Made by a program: the position numbers and the translations under genes. Shown one piece after another: positions 35,501 to 44,424 of a stretch of DNA of 64,000 nucleotides; position 1 is the stretch's first letter, and each line of letters begins with the position of its first letter. The notes under the pieces were generated by a model, which did no database searches, was not told the DNA's origin, and was given only the letters and a program-made list of their open reading frames with translations. Source of the stretch: Caldalkalibacillus mannanilyticus JCM 10596. GTDB lineage: Bacteria; Bacillota; Bacilli; Caldalkalibacillales; JCM-10596. The stretch is from assembly GCF_000615945.1 (NCBI RefSeq), contig NZ_BAMO01000017.1, positions 21,476 to 85,475 of the forward strand. The letters are read 5' to 3'.

Positions 35501-36052
35501 TTAAGCCCGCCAATTACAGGGAAGTATAAATTCTTATTAGCCACGTCAAAACAAAGGACTCGAATTTCATCTAATGATATTGAGTACAGAATAGCTGGCT
35601 CAGGAAATGTTGATCAGGGTTCAGGAATAGGAAATCCTACCCCTAATCCAATCAATCCAGGAGGTCCTGATTTTGGGCGAAAGACGATTCAATTAACGAT
35701 TAACCAGACGACCGCTTTTGTAAATAATCAAGCGATAGCTCTAGATGCTGCCCCAACATTAATAAATGGGACTACATTGGTTCCTATTCGATTTATCTCT
35801 GAAACGATTGGGGCGACAGTCAATTATCGATCCGATCAAAAACGAATTGATATTCAAATGGAAGATAAATTTATTGCCCTACTGCTCGATAGCGATATGG
35901 TCTACACATCTCAAGGAGCGATTCGATTGGCTGCACCTGCCAAAGTCATCAATGGAAGAACCATGGTACCACTACGCTTTGTTTCCGAACAGTTAGGGAT
36001 GTATGTTGCTTGGGACGGGTCAACCCAAACCATTGAGTTGAAAGAAAGGTAG
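32573..36052 (+). CDS. Large repeat surface protein with C-terminal stalk domain
   Basis: The 1159-residue protein has a signal peptide (residues about 8-30). Seven repeats of about 130-150 residues follow, each ending in a motif like IRNPNTSGTYVLEVRTSKD. Within each repeat an IFLKFP/IYIEFP-like strand and an IKVNDV-like strand recur. A Pro/Gly-rich linker leads to a complete C-terminal stalk domain (NGTTLVPIRFISETIGATV and NGRTMVPLRFVSEQLGMYV). The ATG follows GGGAGGG. The repeats look like beta-sandwich modules for adhesion or surface spacing. No enzyme motif is seen. It is the mirror image of the 21513 protein, which has the stalk first and repeats after. Confidence 0.8.
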   Translation: MNVLKQHRWIIVIMIVSLIGAMIPINHSVGATQVSQALVAITDNHEKNPAAYQVTFRTSALAGSQLAQGDSIFLKFPAAIQVPNTIAGNRIKVNDVTLSTGASIAITTDGNSDKTIQIPLPQGITIPSNGFVKVEIAQEAGIRNPNTSGTYVLEVRTSKDTQWVVTNEIAILNSMVSIPEITVAPNIVGETGAYFIRFRVSAEGALNKNGASDEIYIEFPTGTTFTSNTIASHLIKVNEQNISTTATVNGNVLTVRVPTQVTEGEEVRLSILKEAGIIHPASSGNYTLFVSTSRDSEKNMSTSYTIETSLKSLEAWVSPNVVAQPAQYTVGLTNSINPLMSCTDSITIRFPVGTVFPSSLNANYVYMNGEAISGKCGSTSLLTLNASQRTITILVPQTIGANEYVSFILDSRLGITNPQLTGNYQLEVRSSQELAYRPSPVYALTGNAISPLTVQVLESGVGKAAEYFIQFSTSTSGGLIGGQDRIFVSLPQGTQFPSSSIGSQHILINDKALSTNVSVSNNQLSIQLPSSLQIPVNSSGKQDVTVKILPSSGIRNPSTPGEYSLFVSTSRDQALVKNTYTIGKQVDTPSVSLSPNQFNQNGQYSIVFKLSDIGKLEGGKVEGGIEHHIELLFPNGTFVPGSISPSHIFVNGTQAKSVSVSGRSVKVYLAQGMVLDHSSSVGLIIQATAGIRNPSAGSHQLKVRTAKDQSYVNSHSYSTTGAAITNPPTNPGTGNPGAIVGNRINLQLSSYEANAASQYTITYTTASNESLVGGTDDISILFHSNVQMPTFISRELIKVNNVAVDTGVVRIQNNIMTFRMPSNVNVGAGQAMTITIDTTAQIRNPSLNGSYLMYAWSTKNTTSGYVNYNIVNQTNQSLLIVPTYDQHNKIYYYTLRYTNNSNDFLLGGSDWISIIAPTTLQQDTFKENVSISVGGALVGKNSIQVSGTDFSFTLPQNVNVGINQEVLITIDDPKQLLSPPITGKYKFLLATSKQRTRISSNDIEYRIAGSGNVDQGSGIGNPTPNPINPGGPDFGRKTIQLTINQTTAFVNNQAIALDAAPTLINGTTLVPIRFISETIGATVNYRSDQKRIDIQMEDKFIALLLDSDMVYTSQGAIRLAAPAKVINGRTMVPLRFVSEQLGMYVAWDGSTQTIELKER
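32690..35600 (+). repeat. Seven degenerate coding repeats with IRNP-GxY-TSKD signature
   Basis: The signature appears as IRNPNTSGTY, IIHPASSGNY, ITNPQLTGNY, IRNPSTPGEY, IRNPSAGSH, IRNPSLNGSY and LLSPPITGKY. Conservation is at protein level only. Confidence 0.75.
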
Positions 36053-36192
36053 TTTAACTCATCAGTTTGAGATTGGGAAAAGTTACACTGAAGCATTTTC
36101 AAAATATCTCCTTCTCTTCAATGGAAATGAAGGAGATGATTACCGATATTAAAAATAAGACAAGCATCATAAAAAAGGAGAGGATTTGCAAC

Positions 36193-39100
36193 ATGAGACA
36201 GAAGAGTAGATACAAAAAAGGGCTAGCCATTACCTTGGTCATTGCCTTACTTGTGACTATGCTTCCTTTCGGTGCGATAGATCAGGCTTATGCAGCTCCA
36301 GGCGACCGAAATGGAAAAGTGGAGGACTTTGTTAACTTTATTTTAGATACCCCGGTAAGAACTTCCCTTGGTAACTCCATAGAGGATGCAACGCTTCCTA
36401 CCCAGACAGGACAGGTTGGAAATACTCATTTTTATCGATTCGGACAAAAAAATCTTGCTGTCACAGGAAGTACGAATGGAATTAAGACATCTGATCCAGT
36501 CTTTGTTAAGGTAGAACAGATGATTAAAAACGGATCAGGAAATTGGGTGGTAGCCGCAGATCAAGGCAATACCCCTCTAATCATTGATTCAAATGATACA
36601 CGCAGATTTTCAGGGAGTATCTCTCTTCAAGATGGAATGAATCGCTTAACCTTCACAGGAAGAGCAAGTGATGGGATTACAACGATTACTGAAGTAACGT
36701 ATGTACGATATGATAGTACGGTCTTTCTAAACTCCATGAACCTATTGGACGGAAACTCTGTTGTTCCTCTAGATGGGATTGTGCCTTCTGCTTCAAGAAC
36801 GAATGTAGTTATGATTGAAGTCAAGGCAACAAATGCGACAAGAATTCGCTTAAATAATCGAGAATACACTCCTTTCGGTAACGATACGTTTCTTGTTGGA
36901 CCTATTAACTTAGCAGCAGGATTGAATAAATTGAACTTTGTTATTGAAAATAGGGAAGGAACTCAGCAAAGCTATATACGTGATGTCTATTACTATGACC
37001 CGAGTACTTTATTTGTAGATGGAGATTTCACCATCAATGCAATGACTAGAAATGCCTTTACTACAAGCCCTTCCTTCCCAGTAGATCTTACACAAGCGAT
37101 TAATGGAACGTTTGAAGGGAAAATCCTAGTTCCTTACTCAGGGAATACAACGACACAGGCAGCAGCATTACAATCTTCTTCATTTGCCGCTTCATCATTT
37201 GGAACGTCGACAATGGGTGGAGGAAGCATTACAGGTCTAACGGTAAATGGAAGTAATGCGCAGCTTGTACGTGGTCCATCAGGATTTGACTATGCAGTAT
37301 ATCCAACTACCTTTAGTTTTACCAAAAATGCACCAACAAATGCGAATGATACGATTACTTTAACCTTAAATTCAACATTTGTATCACCAGCAAGCCCAAG
37401 TACGCGTTCATTTTCTTTCAGGGCTTTAGATGCTTCAAAAACGTATATTACAAATGCTTTTTATCGACCTTCAACAGGTCCTGAAGTGACTCTTTCTAGT
37501 ACAACAGCGACACAGATTGCTACGGCTGATTTTACAAGCACGACGTTTAGAGTAGCGGCAACAACCGCAGTAGCTGGAGCACCATATACGATTAAAACAC
37601 CATATAGAACCTATACCGGTAACTTAAACGGCAGTGGTGAGGTGACGATAACGGATCTAGCAAGTGGAGAGTATGTAGTGAGCTTTAGCGTCAATGGATC
37701 TGATTTCTTTGATACACGTATTTTAATTAATAACACTCCTGTGATTGCGTTTAATCAGTATGCGGATGGAATTACACTCGATCATTCCTATCTAGCTCCT
37801 AATCGCACAGTCAATATTGAGCTAGTGAATATTGTGACAGGGGATAATATTAACGGCTCAAAGTTTATCATTAACGGAAATCAACACTTTGAGATTGCCA
37901 GCGGAGCTGTTTCACCAGCTGCTAATGCAACGATGAACTCGACGTCGAGCAAAACCACACTTGTGGCACAGAATGTTCAGCTTAGACGAGGAGAGAACAC
38001 CTTTGAATTTATCCTATTTAAGGATGGGGCACAGCTAACTAAGAGAACAATTACATTCTTCATTGATGATGCGAGAACTCCAAGAGTCGCAGAATTTAAA
38101 CCTGTCTTAATCCCGAAAGCACCAGCGACTCGCTTGCCATTATCCAGTCCAGATGCATGGAGAGATAGTGCAGATATTAGTTATAGTAAAAATACAGGGA
38201 ATCACGTAACGCTGGAGGAGCGTTATGATCTCCTGATCCAATCATTCCAAGTTAAACAAATTGAGTTAGTCATGAATGGGAACACCGTTTTAACCTACAA
38301 TTATGATCCAAATACTGGTGTTGTGACGATCCCTACAACGATTTCTATTGACGGTGTCAATAAAGTAGTTGGATTGGATGCGCCTGAACCGATTGTGAAT
38401 GGTGAAAGAAGAACGACGATTCGAATTCAAGACCTAGATTTCGCTCAAAACAATATTCATACCTTTGTTTTAAAGATTGTTAATGTGAATGGTTCTTTGG
38501 CAACAATTCCGATGGAGTTTAGAAAAGAAGTGGCTCCATTCCTGGTGAAATCGCCTGTACCAACAGTAGGAAAAGATATTGTGGTAAATCGCAATTTTGT
38601 TCCTGTCTATATTAAAGCAGAAGGTGCAGATGAAGTTACCATCGGCCGTGATAAAGCAGTGTACAACAAGGATAACGAATGGTTTGAGTATACTTTTATC
38701 GGCTTAAAAGAAAATAGATGGAATAAAATTAAGTTTACAGTCGTTCGAGGTAATGAGAGAGTAAATGGAGAAATTGATGTCTATTATGCGAGTGCTAATC
38801 AAGCAGGTGCCTCTCATCTCGTACCAATGGGCAATAAGGTCAAGGTGCTCAATAATGCTGTACAGTTAGATTTCCCTAAAGGGACCGTATTACGCAACAG
38901 AGAATTAGTTAATAATCGAAAACCCCTTTATCAAGGACACAACCTCCTTATTGGAATAGCTGATAGAGAAAATGGTTTAATTGATAACATTAATTATGAT
39001 GGAACTCCAGCCTTTATCCATTCTGGGCTACGTTCTCGATTCTCTAGCTTACCAGGTACCTTTGTTGAAGCAAGCCCGATCGTCTATATTAATGGTGGTT

Positions 39101-40082
39101 TAGGTGAAGCTGTCATAGGAACAACGAGATTTGATCCTATTAAAAACGGTATGCAGCCACATGACTTGCAATATACGTTTACAGATCCACTGATTCGAGA
39201 TCGTGCTCTTGAACCTTCAGAGCGTGGAGAATTAACGCTTCAATTTGATGCTAGTATTCGAACAAATGCTTCTACCATTGTGACCGTATTTCGCTTGAGT
39301 CAGGATGGAAGATGGCAAAATATCGGTGGAGTTGTAAAAGGAAGAAACCAAATCGTAGTACCATTTGATGAGTTTGGTTACTATGTGGTTATGAAGTGGC
39401 GTGGAAGCTTCGAAGATGTGTCCAACCATCCTTGGGCTAGAAACGCGATGGAAGCGATGTATGCCAAAGGATTTATGAATGGAAAACAACAAGGACTTGA
39501 ATTTGGTACAGTTGATCCTGTAACAAGAGGAGAATTTGCTCAGCTTCTGGTCAAAGCATTAGATTTGCGTATTAATGCAGATGGAACTCCAACCTTCTTA
39601 GATGTAGGAGTTGGCTTTGCTGGCAGAAGTGGAAGCATGCCTCATGAAGAAGCTGTCTGGGAGCATAAATATATTGAAACAGCGGCTAGAGCAGGAATTG
39701 TCCGCGGATACTCTGGCAATATCTTCTTGCCAAACCGCAGCTTAACTCGTGAAGAAGCAGCCTTAATGATTGCCAATGCATTGAATCTGAAAATGCCTGC
39801 TAATACCACGAAATTAAGAGAAGAGTTACTCAAAATGTATCAAGATGGGGATCGAGCAAGCTTCTATTCCCGCCCTGCACTAGTAGCGGTTAATAAAGCG
39901 AAGATCATGGAAGGTGGATTGGCGGCACCATTAAGAGCTGGTGAGAAGCCTAAATATAACTTCTACCTAGAGATACGTTAACTCGTGCGGAAACAGCGAT
40001 CATGATTTCGCGTCTACTGAAAAATCAATTGAAGAAGCTGCCTAAGGATTTTGATACAACAAATCCAAATGGACAATTTTAA
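36193..40082 (+). CDS. Large SLH-anchored surface protein, one frameshift near the 3' end
   Basis: The protein has about 1296 residues, with a signal peptide (KGLAITLVIALLVTMLPFG to AYAAPGD). A long extracellular region of Ig-like/beta domains follows, then a ZU5-like or regulator-like segment before the anchor (QYTFTDPLIRDRALEPSERG), and three C-terminal SLH domains (FEDVSNHPWARNAMEAMY; VTRGEFAQLLVKAL; LTREEAALMIANAL). One base is missing near 39966 ('ttctacctagag', probably 'ttctaccctagag'). This stops the frame at 39981. Corrected, the third SLH domain completes as RDTLTRAETAIMISRLLKN and ends at 40082. ATG 36193 follows AAGGAGAGGA. Likely adhesin or structural protein. Confidence 0.8.
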
Positions 40083-40129
40083 GAGGTAGCGACTAAAGTA
40101 ACATTCTAATACAGTGAGTATTTGTAAAG

Positions 40130-40184
40130 CTGAGAGTGCTCCTTGCTTTTGAAAAAAAGAAGGAGTTAACTCTCAGTTTTTTTT
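40130..40184 (+). terminator. Terminator after the SLH surface protein gene
   Basis: CTGAGAGT and ACTCTCAG pair with an inner CCTT/AAGG pairing, followed by eight T. Confidence 0.85.
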
Positions 40185-40282
40185 GTTTTAGTATGTAACT
40201 TTTTGTAAAAATATGCGTCTAATTATTAATAGAATGCAAGATTTATAGATTGAAAGAATATTAATAGGGAGAGTTGCGACTG

Positions 40283-42843
40283 ATGAAGAAAGTATGGCAG
40301 CAGGTACTCACAGTAATGATCTGTATGACAATGGTTTTTGGGTTATACCTACTGGATTAGAGGTAAAGGCATCGGGAAATAATGATCCACAAAGAGCTTC
40401 TTCAGAATGGATTACAGCAGGAGCTAAGCTAGAGAAGTGGAATTGGAAGCTAAAGGACGGTAATGTCAAAATTAATGTAATAGAGGTTGATCTACAGCAC
40501 CCCTATATTAAGGTAGATACTCTTGGTGGGAAAGATGGAATGATGGGGAATAGACAAACCACCACACAATTAGCGAATGAGAGGCAAGCAGTCGCAGCCA
40601 TTAACGGTGATTTTTTTACTATGAATGCGGAGGGCGCTCCATTTGGAGTACATATTCAGAGCGGGGAAATGGTCACATCACCTGGGTATATTTCTCCTAA
40701 AAACACGTTTGCTTTAGATGAAGAGAAAACACCTTTCATCGGGCGCTTTGATTTTGATGCCCATGTTATTGCAGCGAACGGAGAACGTTTCCGCTTGTTT
40801 GGAATTAACAAAACACAATACCAAGCTGGTTTTCGATTTGAAGGGAACAGTCACATGAATCGCCTTCACATGTACACTCCAAAGTGGAATATGAAGAAGT
40901 GGGTTGGAGATTCATTGAAGGCTAATTATACGGTAGCAGTGGTAGAGAACAATGTGGTCAAACAAATTGTTGAAAATAGAAAAGCGGTCGAATCCATTCC
41001 AGAAGGCTCTTTCCTTCTTTTAGGACATGGTGAAGCGGAAACATTCTTGAAAGAAAATCTAAAGGTTGGAGATACCATTCAGGTTGATTATTCGCTCAAT
41101 CCAGATCAAAACTGGTGGATGGCTATAGATGGAAGCTCTCTTCTTGTACGAGACGGTAAATTTATTAATCATGCCACACCTGGGCGTACAGCGAGAACGG
41201 GTATCGGGTACTCTAAAGATTTGCGCTATATGTATATGGTTACAGCAGAGCGCAGTAAAGAAAGCATTGGGCTTACTTTTGCGGAGTTCGGTCGATTTTT
41301 GGAATCTAGAGGATTGTGGGAAGCGGTCAATTTAGATGGCGGTGGATCAACGGCGATGGCTACAAGACCATTGGGTCATACCCAAACGACAAATATAGTA
41401 ACACAAAATCAAGGAACAGAGCGATTGATTCCAAATGGCATTGGAATTTTTACTACAGCACCAGCAGGAAAGCTGCTAGGGTGGAGCTTATCGGTTCCGA
41501 AAAAAGTATTAGTAAATGAAAAGGCATCTATAACGGTACGTGCTTACGATGAATATTACAACCCAATGAAGGGAGATGGTGTTCCAATCGAGGCGACGAG
41601 TGCTGGAGCATTTGTCTGGCATAATGATCAAACCTTCTCCTTGCAGAGACCTGGCAGACATGAGATTCAATTAACGGTGCAAGGAAAAACAGAGAAGCAT
41701 ACTGTGTCTACGTATGGCATGACAGAGGTTAGAGAATTAAAAATCACTACAGATGCCCTGCGACTTGGTGTAGGTGAGGCCGTACAGGCAAAAGCGGTCA
41801 TACAAATGACGGATGGATCGAAAAGAAATGTATCTCCCAACAGTCTTCAATGGCAGTTAGTTGGATTCAAGGGAAGTGTTTCTCAGGATGGAACAGTGAA
41901 AGCAGATCAAGCATCTGCTGGTGTACTTATTGCAAGCTATCAAGGGTTTAGTACAGCGGTTCCTGTCATTGCCGGACAAACAGACTATAGAGTGGTAGAT
42001 AACTTCCAAAGCGCAGGGAAATATGCCGTTGTCGGTCATAAAGGAACAGAAACAGGAAGTTTTGCTGTGACAGAAGATAATGGAAGTCAGGTCGGGACCT
42101 TTACTTATAACTTTGGTGAGTCGGATGACATTCGAATTGTTTATTTAAGATATGGCAGTATCGGAATGGGAGTCAGTGGACAGCCTTCAACCTTATCTCT
42201 TCGAGTCAAAGGAGATAATAGCGGTCATTGGCTAAGAACCGAATTTAAGGATGCCAAAGGCGAGGTTCATCGCGTTGATTTGGCTGAAAAAGTAGATTGG
42301 GAAGGGTGGAAAACTCTCACAGTTTCACTTCCTAAAATGGCTTATCCTGTCGCCCTGAATAGCATTTATGTCGTCCACTTAGAAAGCTCGAAGGATAGCT
42401 CTCCGCTTCAGGGACAACTTTCATTTGCTGATTTAAGAATGCAGGATTGGCAGACAGTCAAGCTCGATAAATCAAAGAAAAATTTAGTTTTTACGCTAGA
42501 TAAAAGGGAAGTTTTAGTTAATCAGAAGAAGGTTACATTAGATCAAGCACCGATTCTTGTTGAAGGTAGAACCCTCCTGCCGTTAAGGCATTTATCTGAA
42601 CTGATTGGGGGAGATGTACGCTATCTGGAAAAAGAAAGAAAGGTACAAGTGATTGAGAATTACCGTTTACACAACTTCTGGTTAGATCATGACTTTATGA
42701 GTATCAATGGAACTAGGAAAAAGCTTGATGTCAAACCAATGGTTCGAAATGGAAGAACCATGCTACCATTGCGTGCATTTGCAGAGGCGTATGGCTTATA
42801 TATTCATTATGACGATAAAACCAAGCAAATTACTGTTCAGTAA
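40283..42843 (+). CDS. Exported phosphodiester glycosidase (NAGPA-like) with C-terminal stalk domain, frameshift in the signal peptide
   Basis: The catalytic region (about residues 60-390) matches the NAGPA/DUF2233 family: QAVAAINGDFFTMNAEGAPF, RTARTGIGYSKD and the signature AVNLDGGGSTAM. Family members cleave sugar phosphodiesters. Two Ig-like segments follow (GVGEAVQAKAVIQMTDGS is typical of Big_2), then a beta domain and a complete stalk domain (EGRTLLPLRHLSELIGGDV, NGRTMLPLRAFAEAYGLYI). The main frame lacks a proper start. ATG 40283, after GGGAGAG, encodes MKKVWQQVLTVMICMTMVFG and then shifts, so one base is lost near 40342. Corrected, a normal signal peptide leads into the enzyme. It may trim wall polymers or surface glycans (inference). 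Confidence 0.8.
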
Positions 42844-42895
42844 GAAATTCTGAATAATGAAGGTGCAGATAAATACAAGGAAATAACCTCCTCTC

Positions 42896-42902
42896 TGTCG
42901 AA
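42896..42902 (-). promoter_or_regulatory. Perfect 0A-box heptamer before the CtpA-type gene
   Basis: TGTCGAA, the exact Spo0A box in reverse orientation, lies 37 bases before the start codon of the next gene. A single heptamer is weak evidence. Confidence 0.25.
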
Positions 42903-42938
42903 TAGCAATAGAAGAAAAGCATAAGAGAGGAGACTAAC

Positions 42939-44384
42939 ATGAAATATGTATTGAACAAGAGATGGTGGCTCATTGCTTTCAGTATTCTTATCTGTCTAGC
43001 GCTAACGATACCCGCGCATGCTTCGGAAGAGGTAAGGGATGAGAATGTAGATTTATTTCAAGAAATCTTAGAATACATTCGTGGGCATCACCTAAGCAAT
43101 CCTTCTTCAGAGAGTTTAATCAATGGGGCGATTCAAGGTATGATTGATGCTCTTAATGATCCTTATACCTCGTACTTAACGGAAAAAGAGTTCGAAGAGT
43201 TTTTACAAGCACTTGATAGCTCTTTTATAGGAGTAGGCGTCTATATAGAGGTAACGGAAAAAGGAGTCATGGTTGAGGGGGTTATCCCAGGAAGTCCAGC
43301 AGAGAAAGCAGGGCTGAAAAAGGGAGATATCATCACTCATATCAATGATCAGCCGTTAGCTGGCGTGAAAATAGAACAAGTAAAGCAATTATTAACGGGA
43401 CAGCCAGGAAGTAAAGTGAAAGTTAAGGCTGTCAGAATAGAGCAGGGGACAGAAAGCACAGCGACCTATACCTTGGTTCTCGAGAAGCTTTTTTTACCCC
43501 AAGTAAAAAAAGAATTATATAATCAGAATGTAGGGTATCTGAAGATCTATGCTTTTGGAGATGAAACAGCGAACTTGGTTGATAAAGAGCTTGAAGCGTT
43601 AAAAAAACAGGGTATGGAAAAATTGATCATTGATCTGAGAGGAAATCCAGGAGGCTTTCTTAATTCTGTCGTTGATATTGCTAGCTTATTTAGAACGACT
43701 GGAACTGTGGTTAATGTCAAAGATAGCAAAGGAAAAGTAACCCCTATTACGATTAAAAGTGGAAGGGATTTCGATTTACCAATCGCCGTTCTGATCGATG
43801 AGGGATCAGCAAGTGCATCTGAAATTTTAGCTGGTTTTCTAAAAGATACGATGAACGCCACGATCGTGGGGGAAACATCTTATGGGAAAGGAACGGTTCA
43901 ACGTTTGCTTCCTATTGAGCGTGGAGGAGTATTAAAGCTGACAGTGGAAGAATACTATACCCCAAAAATGAAAAAAGTGAACAATATAGGGATTCAACCT
44001 GACTTTTCCTATGAAGAACCTAGCTTACAATTAGCAAAAGCGTATGGTTTATTGACCAAAAAAGCAGAACTACATCTTTCTGCCGAAGGAGAAATCTTGA
44101 TTAATGGGATGAAGGATGCAGAATATTCATTAAAAGCCATTCAGCAAGAAGATCAATGGTATTTCCCGCTGCGCCTACTATCTGATTGGTTTGAAGGAAA
44201 AATCACTTGGAAAGAAAAATCAAAATATATCGAAGTGATCATGCTAGGAACGAAATACGCTCTTCCTAAGGATAAAATCCTATTGCACGAAGGGCGCTCT
44301 TACCTGCCAACTGAATCAATAGATGCTCTATTGCCTTTACAGTCTAAGAAACATAATGATATGATAATAATTCAGTATAAATAA
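42939..44384 (+). CDS. S41 C-terminal processing protease (CtpA/CtpB type) with C-terminal stalk domain
   Basis: The 481-residue protein has a signal peptide (residues about 8-28, AHASE). A PDZ domain follows (about 92-180; VIPGSPAEKAGLKKGDIITH), then the S41 core with IDLRGNPGGFLNSVVDIASL, the Ser motif GSASASEILAGF (near 290-294) and catalytic Lys317 in SYGKGTVQ. The last 110 residues form a degenerate stalk domain (YFPLRLLSDWFEGKITWKE, RSYLPTESIDALLPL). Ctp proteases cut exported proteins near the C-terminus. Start follows GAGAGGAG. The stalk replaces the peptidoglycan-binding domain some family members carry at this end. Confidence 0.9.
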   Translation: MKYVLNKRWWLIAFSILICLALTIPAHASEEVRDENVDLFQEILEYIRGHHLSNPSSESLINGAIQGMIDALNDPYTSYLTEKEFEEFLQALDSSFIGVGVYIEVTEKGVMVEGVIPGSPAEKAGLKKGDIITHINDQPLAGVKIEQVKQLLTGQPGSKVKVKAVRIEQGTESTATYTLVLEKLFLPQVKKELYNQNVGYLKIYAFGDETANLVDKELEALKKQGMEKLIIDLRGNPGGFLNSVVDIASLFRTTGTVVNVKDSKGKVTPITIKSGRDFDLPIAVLIDEGSASASEILAGFLKDTMNATIVGETSYGKGTVQRLLPIERGGVLKLTVEEYYTPKMKKVNNIGIQPDFSYEEPSLQLAKAYGLLTKKAELHLSAEGEILINGMKDAEYSLKAIQQEDQWYFPLRLLSDWFEGKITWKEKSKYIEVIMLGTKYALPKDKILLHEGRSYLPTESIDALLPLQSKKHNDMIIIQYK

Positions 44385-44424
44385 AGAAATAAAGAAATGA
44401 TGAAATGAAAGGAGGGAAAAACAG

